Below, piece by piece: positions 1 through 7,359 of a DNA stretch of 12,278 bases. Numbering within the stretch: position 1 is the first letter of the stretch; each line of letters opens with the position of its first letter. The notes under the pieces were generated by a model, which was given only the letters and a program-made list of their open reading frames with translations, was not told where the DNA came from and did no database searches. The stretch is from Baffinella frigidus (lineage: Eukaryota > Cryptophyceae > Cryptomonadales > Baffinellaceae). Made by a program: the position numbers and the translations under genes. The stretch spans positions 268,989-281,266 of the forward strand of contig MU646823.1 in NCBI GenBank assembly GCA_026770585.1, in the 5' to 3' direction.

Positions 1-239
1 GGGGGGGGGGAGAGAGAGAGAGAGAGAGCATGACTCGGTGCGGGCGCCCCCACACCCCCTCGTCCGAGGCCGACGCTCCTCGTGTCTCTTGCCTCTTGCC
101 GTGTACGCTCGAGGGTTCAGGGTAGCTGTACCACTGCACTAGCAGATGTACTACATCACTAGTAGCTGTACTGCAGTACAGCGACAAGTGTTGTAGATGT
201 ACCGAAGATTTGCCAATAACGGGGACTCAATCCCCACTG
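1..239. repeat. simple-sequence start and GTACT-rich stretch
   Basis: The window opens with a G run followed by an AG dinucleotide tract (1-28). After a GC-rich patch, 125-186 is rich in short GTACT, CACTAG and GTAGCTGTAC words, resembling the tandem repeat at 2969-3063. No coding exon is supported here. Confidence 0.6.
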
Positions 240-639
240 TTCCGGTTTGGGGTTTGGGGTTCAGGGTTTGGGGTCCGAGGCCGATGGTCCTGTTGCCGTG
301 TACGCTTTAGGGTTTGAGGTTTGGGGTTCGGGGTTCGGGGTGCGGGGTTTGGGGCTTAGTGTTCAGGGTTTTGAGTTTGGGGTTCGTTCAGGGTTTGGAG
401 TTTAGGGTTGAGAGATTAGGGTGGAGAGATAAGTGTTTAGTGATTAGGGTTTAGAGTTTAGGGTTTAGGGTTTAGGGTTTAGGTTTTAGGGTTTAAGGTT
501 TCTGGTTCAGGGTTGAGAGTTGAGGGGTATGAGGATCGTTCAGGTTTCAGGGTTTACTTCAGGGTTTAGGGTCTAGGGTTTAGGGTTTAGGATTTAGGGT
601 TTAGGGTTTGGGGTTTAGGGCTTGGGGTTTGGGGTTTAC
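240..639 (+). repeat. degenerate telomere-like array (TTTAGGG/TTTGGGG type)
   Basis: The stretch is dominated by GGTTTAGGG, GGTTTGGGG and GGGTTCAGGG words, G-rich on the plus strand. Units are irregular, unlike a functional telomere tip. On the minus strand it is CCCTAAA-type, pyrimidine-rich sequence, and it would be an intron downstream of the exon at 640-713. The array is interrupted by only a few short unrelated words. Confidence 0.85.
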
Positions 640-925
640 GGCGTGGCACGGCGGCGAGCGGTGAATTGTTGGCGCTCTGCGGTAGCTTGCTTTCTGTTGA
701 CAGCCCGGACCTGCTTCAGGGTTCAGAGTTTACGGTCTAGGGTGGAGGGTTTGGGGTTGAGGGTCTAGGGTTGAGCGTTGGGGTGTTCGGTTTAGGGTTT
801 AGGGTTTTGGGTTTTGGGTTTTGGGTTTTGGGTTTTGGGTTTTGGGGTTTAGGGTCTAGGGTTTAGGGTTTAGGGTTTAGGGTTTAGGGTTTAGGGTTTA
901 GGGTTTAGGGTTCTGGGTTAAGGGT

Positions 926-971
<46 letters not shown>

Positions 972-2644
972 GGGGGTAGGGGTAAGGGGGTACAGGCTGC
1001 GGGCACGGAGCTTCATCTGGCGCTGCTTGCTCAACATTGTCGCCTCGTTCAGCACCTGCGAGAGCCTTGTCACCTCCACACGGTCCACTACCAACCTTTC
1101 ATCAAAAGTCAACTTGCCTTATTGCGATTAACTTTACAGATTTTCTGGTGCAATTTGGTCATGTACCCCCCTGGAATCCAGTTCCAACGAAACCCTCGAA
1201 TGCAATCTGTTTTAGGGCGTCGGCTCGTTTCACGGCTGGTTTGATGCTCGACTGTTGGTTGCACAGAGGATATCCACGCACGGGGATACCTCCCGCAAGA
1301 CGGGAGACACAAGACGCCTCTGTCTTCAGCGCCTGGCATTGATGGAATACGATCAACGTTGTCAGTCACCCGGTGTGAGTCACCAATAAGAACATACCAA
1401 TAAGACCACTGGCAGACCCAAGAAGACTGGTAGACACAACAACACTGGCAGGCGCATACGAAGAATAGTGGTACACCAAGAAGACTGGCAGTGTCCGACG
1501 GTGCAGCAAACGAATGCATTCGAATGCGATCCAGATCGTCGCCTCGTGCACCGCCTGCTGAGGCTTCAGCCTTTGTAGTTGAGGGTTTGGGGTTTGGGGT
1601 GTAGGGTGCAGGCTTCAGGGTTCATGGTTGAGGGCGTGGGATTTGGGGTGTAGGGTTTGGGGTTTGGGGTGTAGGGTCGAGGGTTGAGGGCTTAGACCCC
1701 CCCCCCCCTCCAGATTGAATGCAACCAGGCGGCGAGTCCCCTCGAACACAAACTGCCAAACCCTAAACCCCAACCTAGACCTCAAACCCTAAACCTTAAC
1801 CCTGTTGACTAATCACCAGGGTTCCTGGCCCTGGTCCTCTTCAGATTAGTCACCATCCTGGTACAAACCCTGCCCGGATCAGTCAACAGTTCCGGCCCTC
1901 TCGCGGGGGTTGGGATCTAGGATGCAGGGTTGAGGGTTGAGGGATGCGCACATCGACCCAAGAACGAACGTCCGCGTCGTCAGCGCCTTTGAGGAAGAAG
2001 ATGCGCGGTTTGCCGTCACTCATGAACACGTTCGTCGCAATCTGTTTTAGGGGTCGGGATTTAGGGTTTGGGTTTTGGGGTTGAGGGTGTGTCCCCTCCC
2101 AACTTTGAGGGTGTGTCCCCCCCCCACCCGGGTTGATGGCCGCGTGGTGGCCCCAGGGGGGCAGGGAAATACACCGCGTCTTCACTTTCCAACTGTACAA
2201 TACACGGCGTCTTCACTTTCCAACTGTGCAAGCCCTCTATTCACAGCGTACACGCCGTCTGATTCACCCGCAGGAAACCTCAACCCTAGGCCCGAAACTA
2301 AAACCCATAGGCCCAAAGGGATTTCCTCCCGCAGGGTCCCACGGAGTGAAGCAAACGAGCTTGCCGGGCCGAGCTTCGCAGGGCTACCGACTGACATCCG
2401 GGTAGTTAAGCCTACGGTACTTACTACGGTAGGCCGCAGGTGGTTGATTACACCGAGACTTGATGGCCGCGATTTTGTGAATAACCCACGAGTGATAAAC
2501 CCTAGGACCCTACGGTAGGCAATCCGTAGGGACATAGGGGCGGGTGGCTACCCGGAGGCAGTTGGCGCCCTTATAGCCTTCGATCGACACGGACTTGATG
2601 GCCGCGAGCGGAACCGTTTTCAGCGGCTCCTCGTCGTTGTACGC
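640..2644 (-). CDS. split PH-domain protein gene, 5'-incomplete (four exons)
   Basis: I propose minus-strand exons 2552-2644, 1952-2041, 994-1055 and 640-713. The first (31 codons) lies between a CAG acceptor and a GTAGCC donor and encodes DEEPLKTVPLAAIKSVSIEG. The second (30 codons, CAG/GTGCGC) encodes KPRIFFLKGADDADVRSWVD. The third (CAG/GTACCC) starts VLNEATMLSKQRQMK. Phases are 0, 0 and 0, and the third ends in phase 2. Together they match the later strands and closing helix of a pleckstrin-homology domain, with the near-invariant Trp at codon 28 of the second exon. PH domains usually bind phosphoinositides or proteins at membranes. The fourth exon (74 bp) adds a Ser-rich stretch in the same phase. 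The N-terminal PH strands, the start codon and the 3' end are not found. Introns are telomere-like. It could be a decayed gene; the PH assignment rests on pattern alone. Confidence 0.5.
714..993 (+). repeat. telomere-like array with uniform variant blocks
   Basis: This fills the proposed intron between exons 994-1055 and 640-713. It contains clean local blocks: TTTTGGG repeats at about 802-845, TTTAGGG repeats at about 850-912, and TTGAGGG repeats at about 917-970. Each block is far more uniform than the array as a whole, suggesting recent local expansion. Confidence 0.85.
1056..1560 (-). pseudogene. region with degraded duplicate PH-type exons
   Basis: This is non-telomeric sequence between telomere-like arrays. 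On the minus strand, a CAG acceptor at 1555-1557 is followed by AVHEATIWIAF, which resembles VLNEATML of the exon at 994-1055 (18 of the first 24 bases identical). At 1333-1335 a CAG is followed by ALKTEASCV, a weak echo of LKTVPLAAI. At 1202-1217 sixteen bases are identical to 2037-2052, the acceptor and first codons of the second PH exon. The order matches a second set of PH exons, but no complete exon can be delimited. Plus-strand 1400-1495 also holds an irregular minisatellite built on AAGAAGACTGGYAG and ACTGGCAG. Confidence 0.35.
1575..1700 (+). repeat. telomere-like array (G-rich, plus strand)
   Basis: Words such as GGTTTGGGGTGTAGGG and GGTTGAGGG fill this stretch, ending in a run of ten C at about 1697-1708. 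It belongs to the intron-like sequence of the minus-strand PH gene. Confidence 0.75.
1757..1805. repeat. short CCCTAAA-type block in reversed orientation
   Basis: AAACCCTAAACCCC and related words lie on the plus strand here. This is the only notable block on the left side whose C-rich strand is plus, and therefore the exception to the orientation rule seen elsewhere. Confidence 0.7.
1802..1889. repeat. nested inverted repeat
   Basis: The outer arms 1802-1814 (CTGTTGACTAATC) and 1877-1889 (GATCAGTCAACAG) are complementary at 12 of 13 positions. An alternative inner arm at 1844-1851 (GATTAGTC) pairs perfectly with 1807-1814. It resembles a small foldback element. The word GTTGACTRATC recurs in the tandem repeats at 8364, 9077 and 9746. 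Confidence 0.55.
2168..2229. repeat. 31-bp tandem duplication
   Basis: Two adjacent copies beginning AATACAC(C/G)GCGTC and ending CCAACTGT(A/G)C differ at only a couple of positions. The duplication lies in the proposed intron. Confidence 0.85.
2457..2472 (-). pseudogene. 16-bp fragment of the duplicated PH exon
   Basis: GACTTGATGGCCGCGA is identical to the core of the exon at 2552-2644. On the minus strand it reads AAIKS. Nothing else of the exon remains, so it is most likely a leftover of exon duplication. Confidence 0.5.
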
Positions 2645-2777
2645 CTGCCAAAATGACCACACGTTTGCGTTACTCTTCCTAGTTTGTGCGAAACTTACCA
2701 CACGGCTGCGGTAATATCACTGGTATGATCTTCATGTGTGGTAATATTGACCGTGGCATAGCCCCCCGCGGTACGAC

Positions 2778-2870
2778 CTGTGGTACAAATGAGCACTGAT
2801 AGCCTTGGATCGAAACGCACTTGATGGCCGCGAGCGCCTCCGTTTTTTGCGGCTCCTCGTCGCCATACCT
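2778..2870 (-). CDS. second copy of the first PH exon (31 codons)
   Basis: On the minus strand this exon-like unit is preceded by AAG and followed by GTCGTA. It is exactly 93 bp, the same length and the same 0-0 phase as 2552-2644. It reads GDEEPQKTEALAAIKCVSIQ, and 17 of 31 residues match the other copy. The last seven codons differ completely. A symmetrical exon of equal length next to its twin could be skipped or used in place of it without breaking the frame, as in mutually exclusive splicing. Loss of the LKTVPL pattern (to QKTEAL) and of the CLR end argues that it may instead be decaying. Confidence 0.45.
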
Positions 2871-2968
2871 CTTGCGCACACCCGTCAATCCTTTCAAGCA
2901 ACGCACATGATGATATACTAACTGTACTGTTGCTATTATTTACAACACACTTGCTGTCCTATTGCTAG

Positions 2969-3063
2969 TGTTTACTACACGATTTACTGCATAATTGCTG
3001 TACTGTCTACGAGTATAATGTACTGCACGATTTACTACATGGTTGCTGTACTATCACTAGTAT
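2969..3063. repeat. 48-bp tandem repeat, two units
   Basis: Two units share CACGATTTACT (2978 and 3026, period 48), followed by GCATAATTGCTGTACT or ACATGGTTGCTGTACT. Looser related words extend upstream to about 2908. This AT-rich array separates exon copy 2778-2870 from the fragment at 3065. Confidence 0.75.
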
Positions 3064-3064
3064 G

Positions 3065-3090
3065 GATGGCCGCGAGCGGCATCGTTTTCA
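3065..3090 (-). pseudogene. third, truncated copy of the PH exon
   Basis: The minus strand reads LKTMPLAAI, close to LKTVPLAAI of 2552-2644. The similarity stops abruptly at the 48-bp tandem repeat, so the copy is truncated. No splice donor follows. Confidence 0.5.
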
Positions 3091-3291
3091 ACCACTTAGC
3101 AGCCATCTGGCCCTTCGATGGTGTGTCCATCTAAACGAATCTGGTACAAATTGCATTTCATTTCAGGGTAAGGGGTCTGAAATGATCCCGGGAAATCCGG
3201 GGAAGAGAGAACGCAGGCGCTGGTAAGTGGACGGCTGCTTATCGCCATACGTCTGCGCACCAAAATCGCCGTTTGATTGTATCCGGTCGGG

Positions 3292-3832
3292 TGTTTTGGC
3301 AAAATACTTCTTTTGGGGACCACCGACTCGATTTTGGTGTATACCTTGGTCAGGTAGCGAGGTATTGAATCGTTCTTTCGGGAATTAATTTTACGATTTA
3401 TGAAATGAAAAACTGAGGAGCGCACGTTCTTGAAGCGGTGCGTGTTTCGTGGTCGAGAGGATTCGATAAGCAGGTCCGTCGTCCATCTAAACGAGATCCG
3501 GCCCCAGGTGAAAGGAAAAGGGTCGCGGTTGAAATGGACAAGGGTCGCATTTCACCAGGTGATAAAGTATTTGATGCGTACCGCATATCCTTATCCATTT
3601 CAACCGCGGCCCTCTTATGTAAGATCATATCGCCGTGGCATTGGAGCCATTTCTCAGTGCCCAACTGGGCACTGAGAAATGGCTCTAACGATTTAAATGC
3701 CCCCTCGCTATCCGAGCAAGGTTAAGGTTAGCTGGTGCTGAATATTGGCCTTCACTTTCTAAGGTGACATCCGAGCCTTAATGTACACCAAAATCGGGTC
3801 GGAGGTCCCCGAAAAATACTTTTGCCAAAATA
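3292..3832. mobile_element. foldback/MITE-like element with ~51-bp terminal inverted repeats
   Basis: The left arm (3292-3342) and the reverse complement of the right arm (3782-3832) share TTTTGGCAAAA, GGGGACC, CCGAC and CGATTTTGGTGTA in order, with one single-base indel and scattered mismatches. Inside is a second inverted pair, 3520-3543 and 3589-3612, matching at 22 of 24 positions, and a perfect palindrome at 3644-3685. No transposase frame is present, so if mobile it would be non-autonomous. Target-site duplications were not found. Confidence 0.55.
3644..3685. repeat. perfect 42-bp palindrome (20-bp arms, 2-nt spacer)
   Basis: GAGCCATTTCTCAGTGCCCA is followed by AC and then by its exact reverse complement. 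It lies inside the foldback element. The right flank, AAATGGCTCTAACGATTTAAA (3678-3698), resembles the AAATGGCTCCAACGGTTTAAA junction of the tandem repeats at 8328, 9041 and 9712. Confidence 0.95.
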
Positions 3833-3853
3833 CTATCCCAGATTAAATTGAAG

Positions 3854-3894
3854 GACAGAGCTAGGCTTCCCCAAGACAGAGCTGGGCTTCCCTG
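3854..3894. repeat. 21-bp tandem duplication
   Basis: GACAGAGCTAGGCTTCCC is repeated 21 bases later as GACAGAGCTGGGCTTCCC. The word GACAGAGCTGGG appears again near 4076. Confidence 0.8.
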
Positions 3895-3993
3895 CAAAAG
3901 GGTCCTGACTGCAACCAGCCCTCACAGAAGGACCAAAAGATCGAGTTTCGACCTTTTCCCAACAGCACCAAGATTGTGACTTAAGTTAACAAA

Positions 3994-4149
3994 GCACCTC
4001 GTATTCGAGGTGCTGGCAAGGTAAATCTGAGGTCTGAAAATCGACGATTTGGTCTTTCCTTGAGGGTTGGTGGTGGACAGAGCTGGGGGAAGGCCAGAGG
4101 GTATCTGGCTCTGTCTCAGTCTTTTTGGGCTCATCAATCTGATGAGCCC
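3994..4149. repeat. cluster of small perfect hairpins
   Basis: GCACCTCG/CGAGGTGC pairs across a 4-nt loop (3994-4013). GCCAGA/TCTGGC pairs at 4093-4109. GGGCTCATCA/TGATGAGCCC pairs across a 3-nt loop (4127-4149). No coding exon is evident from 3833 to 4230. Confidence 0.7.
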
Positions 4150-4230
4150 GGGCTCTTTCCCGATCCAAAGTTGACGATTGTTTACCGCATTGTCAACTTG
4201 AGAATAGTCGGGCAACCCGAGCGAGGCAGA

Positions 4231-4850
4231 GACTAGGCCCGGGGAAGCCAGCGGGGCAGGCAGCCTGTCTCAGGGGAGGCGCGCTTGCATGGGAGGACGC
4301 CTTGGGCTCGCGTGACTAGTGTGGACCCAAGCCTAGGTACCAGGGTACCAGGCGGAGGATGGGAAGGGGGGGGGGTCAAGCTTGCTGGGAGCGGAGGGGG
4401 GCTGCGCTGTGGGCTCACCACAAAGTAGCAGAAATTGCTGCTCGTGAGCGTGAACCACCTGCCAAAACCATTCCCCGCGACAAGTAAGCCTCGCGGCGGG
4501 GCCCGTCGCCGCTGAAAGGCCCAGGTAGCACGCAGCCACTCTGGGTGGAGGCACTGCGGGGGGCTGCAAAGAGCAGCAGCGAGCGACGGATGGCGGTGGG
4601 AGGGCGGGGGTTCCGGGTCGGACGCAAGAGCGGGAAGCTACCGCTTCTTCCATTCCCGGGAGAAGAATCCCCGAGGGTTCTCCTTCCACAGGTGTCCGCT
4701 CTTCATCACTTCTCCCCCCTCCTCACATTCTTCGGCACCTCGGCGCCTCGGCGAGGCGTGCGCATTGCCCGACATCGCGCCCAACGCGAGCAGAGCCTCC
4801 GGTCTCGTAATTCGGGAGGCGGCCGTGGGGGTGTCGATCCTGGTGAAATT
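4231..4850. other. GC-rich region upstream of the secreted-protein gene
   Basis: This is GC-rich sequence with no repeat structure beyond direct GGTACCA words at 4336-4350. Open frames exist on both strands but have Pro/Arg/Ser-biased composition and recognisable features in none. It probably holds the promoter and 5' leader of the gene starting at 4985. Confidence 0.4.
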
Positions 4851-4852
4851 CT

Positions 4853-4950
4853 CGGGTACCCGGGGTACGGGCACGAAGGACGGGAACGAAGGGTATCCTT
4901 ATCCTACGGTAGGCAATTGCGTAGGGTCCTACGCAACTACCCGTACCCGG
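4853..4950 (+). promoter_or_regulatory. hairpin-forming leader before the secreted-protein gene
   Basis: TTGCGTAGG (4917-4925) and CCTACGCAA (4928-4936) form a perfect 9-bp inverted repeat with a GT spacer. CCTACG at 4903-4908 could pair with the same CGTAGG at 4920-4925, so two hairpins compete. The pairing extends outward through CGGGGTACGGG (4861-4871) and CCCGTACCCGG (4940-4950), with one bulge. CGGGTACCCG (4853-4862) is a palindrome. The position, 35-130 bases before the ATG, suggests an effect on transcription or on the leader RNA; that role is inferred. Confidence 0.45.
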
Positions 4951-4984
4951 ACAACTACCCGAATCCAAAATCCACTGCGCGAAG

Positions 4985-5743
4985 ATGATGAAGGGCGCAG
5001 CGGTCGGGCTGCTGCTGCTCGCCACGCTGGCCCTGCAGGCGACTTGCCTGCCCGTCCCGCGCGCGCTGTCCCCCGAGCCTGCTGACGACTCGGCGGTGGG
5101 CGGAGACTACCGCTTGGGTGATGATGAGCGCATGGTAATGATCAGGGAGACGTTTGGCTTCTGCGGCGGGGAACCGGACTCGCCGTACTGCGCGCCGACG
5201 AGGGCGTGCGGCAAGGCCTGCGACATCATCTGGAACGACATGAAGATTGTCTCGATTCTCGCAGACGCCATCGCGTACGCTGATGCAGCGGTGGAACACG
5301 AGGACCCGTACTCACCACCTCCAAAGTTGGCGAATTCCCTCTGCTGTGGGGCGCAGTACCGGCTTCGGAGCTACATCGAAGAATGCGCCCAGTACTTACC
5401 GGACAACAACCTCACGCGGTGCAGCCAGCTTCCATTCGGCAAGGTTGCTCTCGCGCTCGCAAGCGTCGCCGCCTCTCCAAACGGAGGAGAGATTCTCCTG
5501 CCGAGGCATCAGCCGGGGAGGACCTACATGGACGCAGCACTCGCGCTCAACTCGCGGCTGGACCTGCTGTCCAAGGAAACGCTCGCCCAGATCTTCTACG
5601 TCTCCAGCTCCACCGCAGCAGAAGTTCTCGCCTCGCTTCGCCTGGCGTATGTGAAAAAGACAGCGGCATCCTGGCAGGGGGGGGCGACGTCTCCAGAGCC
5701 TCCGCAAGGCGCGGCGAGTCCCGCGGAGGCCCCGCGCGAGTGA
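4985..5743 (+). CDS. secreted cysteine-rich protein, 252 aa, family unknown
   Basis: This is a single-exon frame beginning with two adjacent ATG codons. Residues 1-22 form a signal peptide: Lys at 3, a hydrophobic core GLLLLATLAL, and a likely cleavage near 20-26. Eight Cys follow (60, 69, 75, 79, 120, 121, 134, 146), enough for four disulfides, all in the first half of the mature chain. There is one N-glycosylation sequon at Asn142 (NLT). The second half, about 151-225, looks helical and Ala/Leu-rich, and the tail (232-252) is Pro/Ala/Glu-rich. There is no second membrane segment, so secretion or residence in an endomembrane compartment is inferred. I do not recognise the family. AATAAA lies 74 bases after the stop. 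GC-rich third positions and the intact frame support a working gene. Confidence 0.75.
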   Translation: MMKGAAVGLLLLATLALQATCLPVPRALSPEPADDSAVGGDYRLGDDERMVMIRETFGFCGGEPDSPYCAPTRACGKACDIIWNDMKIVSILADAIAYADAAVEHEDPYSPPPKLANSLCCGAQYRLRSYIEECAQYLPDNNLTRCSQLPFGKVALALASVAASPNGGEILLPRHQPGRTYMDAALALNSRLDLLSKETLAQIFYVSSSTAAEVLASLRLAYVKKTAASWQGGATSPEPPQGAASPAEAPRE

Positions 5744-5816
5744 GATCCTGCTGAGAGCTTCAGGGTGCGGTTGGTCAACATTCTCTGGGGCTTATTCTTT
5801 GGCGCGATTCCTTTCT

Positions 5817-5822
5817 AATAAA
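5817..5822 (+). terminator. polyadenylation signal AATAAA
   Basis: A canonical AATAAA lies 74 bases after the TGA of the secreted-protein gene, in an AT-richer stretch. A chance occurrence is possible, and not all algal groups use this signal. Confidence 0.5.
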
Positions 5823-6190
5823 TTCTTCAGTACCCCAATGCAACCATGAGTGCTCGCCAGCAACGCGCAAGTGTGGTGGTCACCTGCATTAGCTTGAGAG
5901 TACAAATCGGGGGTTGGAGAGTGGTACCAGTGCTGCGTCCTGCATCACCATTTCATCTGTTAAAAGGGGGTTAAAGGGGGGAGGTCTTCATACGTTGTAT
6001 GCTCGGTTATGTGACTCTGGGTAAGTGACGAGCATCTTCTGCTTTCGTGCCGCCTCCCATTTCAGATTATCATCACCACTAAAATCAAAAAATCATAGTG
6101 CTCCAAAAACAGAGAAATTATTTCTTCATCACCGTCGTCGCTTGAAGGCTCATCCTGGAGCAGATTCGCGAGTTGCGTCGCGCATAGGAC
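5823..6190. other. intergenic region downstream of the secreted-protein gene
   Basis: The only internal structure is a short direct repeat, GTTAAAAGGGGGTTAAAGGGGG (about 5958-5980, split by a single base). I see no gene or larger repeat. Confidence 0.4.
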
Positions 6191-6196
6191 ATCAGA

Positions 6197-6396
6197 AAAC
6201 GCCTGGATGTTCTCGTGGCAGCCAGAAGTTCTAGCCCTGCCTCACTGGGGCTGTGCAGTGCAAATCCGGTAACTTAGGAGCGCAAACGAGCCCGGTCTCA
6301 CCAAATTGGTGAGCCCAAATAGACCGACACAGAGCTACATGAAAGCGTAGGCCACTAGCAAATGCCTGGACGTTTTCGTGGCAGCCAGAAGTTGGC
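6197..6396. repeat. direct repeat pair plus small palindrome
   Basis: GCCTGGATGTTCTCGTGGCA (starting about 6201) recurs as GCCTGGACGTTTTCGTGGCA (starting about 6364), each followed by GCCAGAAGTT. Similarity extends to GCGTAGG-like words before each copy. Between them, CTCACCA/TGGTGAG pairs across a 3-nt loop near 6298-6314. No gene is apparent. Confidence 0.65.
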
Positions 6397-6418
6397 CGTT
6401 CAGCACCGGTCAGCGCCC

Positions 6419-6980
6419 AGCACTGCTCCCCTCGACTGATCCCTACCAGGGGTACCTTTCTCATGAAAAAACGCCCCCCCCCCCCAGGACCACCGTAGAA
6501 CCATAGATTGGTCTACTGTAGGGTCCTGGGGGGGAGCGTTTTGTTATGGGCACGGTACCCCTGTAGCACAGAGAAGCGGGGCAACTGGACGTGGCTACAA
6601 CTGGACGAGCGAGTTGCGTTGCCGGAGGCATCCGCCAGGTTGAGCCTGCGAGCTTCAGATTATGCATCAGGTTGAGCCTGCGTGCTTCACCCTCGATTGG
6701 ACGCTCCAGGCCTTAACTTTTGAATCCCTGGTCCGACTTCACTTTTTTTTGCTGCTCTGGAATCCTCAGTAGGTCATCTTTCAATCCACTCATCGAACTC
6801 ATGGCATCAGAGTCCCGAAACATGCTCAAATAATTTAGTCAACTTTCCACGAACAAGGAATCTGTTGAGCGTACATGCCTGTATTCCGTTGTGCAGGGTT
6901 CCCCGACCTCATCTGAAAAGGACACCGTGAGGATTCCAGAACCGTCGAGCAAAGTGAGGTGGGGCCAGGGGTTCAAAAGT
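6419..6980. repeat. dispersed repeat copy A (related to 8405-8953 and 9118-9650)
   Basis: Colinear similarity to copies B and C runs from AGCACTGC through the C/G-tract foldback to GGGGTTCAAAAGTT. This copy is the most diverged. It also carries its own internal duplication of CAGGTTGAGCCTGCG (about 6637 and 6669) that is absent from B and C. Confidence 0.85.
6443..6566. mobile_element. C-tract/G-tract foldback, copy A
   Basis: The left arm reads CTACCAGGGGTACC, TCTCAT, AAAAACG and a run of 12 C. The right arm is the complement in reverse: a G run, CGTTTT, TATGGGC, GGTACCCCTGTAG. The centre has GGTCTACTGTAGGGTCC opposite a diverged partner. There is no coding capacity. It is MITE-like in form, but its flanks are repeated too. 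Confidence 0.65.
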
Positions 6981-7359
6981 TTTAAGGATACGATTCCTCA
7001 AAACGACGCCACTCAAGACCTCAAATGGAGGTCGATTTTCTTTACTAAAGATTGTACAGGCCTACAAAGTCATTGTATACGATGTGCACGTGTTTTAAAA
7101 CATAAAGTCTTGAAAACATTTTGTCGTTGATACTCGCTACAAAGCGGTCGTAGAAGTTCTAGATTTTTCTCGAATGTGTCCAGGAACAAATTATGCCCGT
7201 GACCGCTGAAATGGTATTGGACACACGGGAACTTCCCCGTGACAAATATATCTCTCCATGAGCCAGATGTGGCATAGAACTCGTTTAAAACCGGATTACT
7301 ACCTGCCTTCGGTAAATTCCGACATGGATTAGAGATATTGAGTGGCGTCGGTCTGTACT
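6981..7359. other. non-repetitive AT-richer stretch
   Basis: It carries a small ACGGG/CCCGT hairpin near 7226-7241. The minus strand has a 119-codon open frame across 7070-7429, but its composition is unremarkable, no domain is recognisable, and its start lies in the neighbouring repeat. I see no supported gene. Confidence 0.4.

Larger units (their letters stand above)
2042..2551. other. proposed intron of the PH gene, with repeats
   Basis: This lies between the first two PH exons. It contains TTTAGGG-type sequence (2043-2090) and GAGGGTGTGTCCCC repeated in tandem (about 2084-2124). It also contains a 31-bp tandem duplication (2168-2198 and 2199-2229), a 16-bp fragment of the PH exon (2457-2472) and a CCTACGGTAGGCAAT hairpin motif (2509-2523). 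No further exon was identified. Confidence 0.55.

Noticed and set aside
240-960. A real chromosome end
   Set aside because: The repeats are irregular, interrupted by an exon-like island, and similar blocks occur at 11-12 kb inside a gene.
994-1055. Reading exon 640-713 in the frame QVRAVNRKQATAERQQF
   Set aside because: That frame is attractive but does not match the phase left by exon 994-1055. The in-phase reading is the Ser-rich one, so I kept that and note the doubt.
3096-3425. 109-codon minus-strand frame as the missing N-terminal part of the PH gene
   Set aside because: No PH strand pattern or exon boundaries are visible, and part of it overlaps the left arm of the foldback element.
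4545-4988. 147-codon frame overlapping the start of the secreted-protein gene
   Set aside because: Its Arg/Gly/Pro composition has no recognisable feature, and it reads through the hairpin leader. The overlapping frame at 4985 has a clear signal peptide.
6443-6566. Bacterial-type intrinsic terminator or CRISPR-like repeat
   Set aside because: The context is eukaryotic. The hairpins are part of longer repeats with no spacer array and no cas genes.
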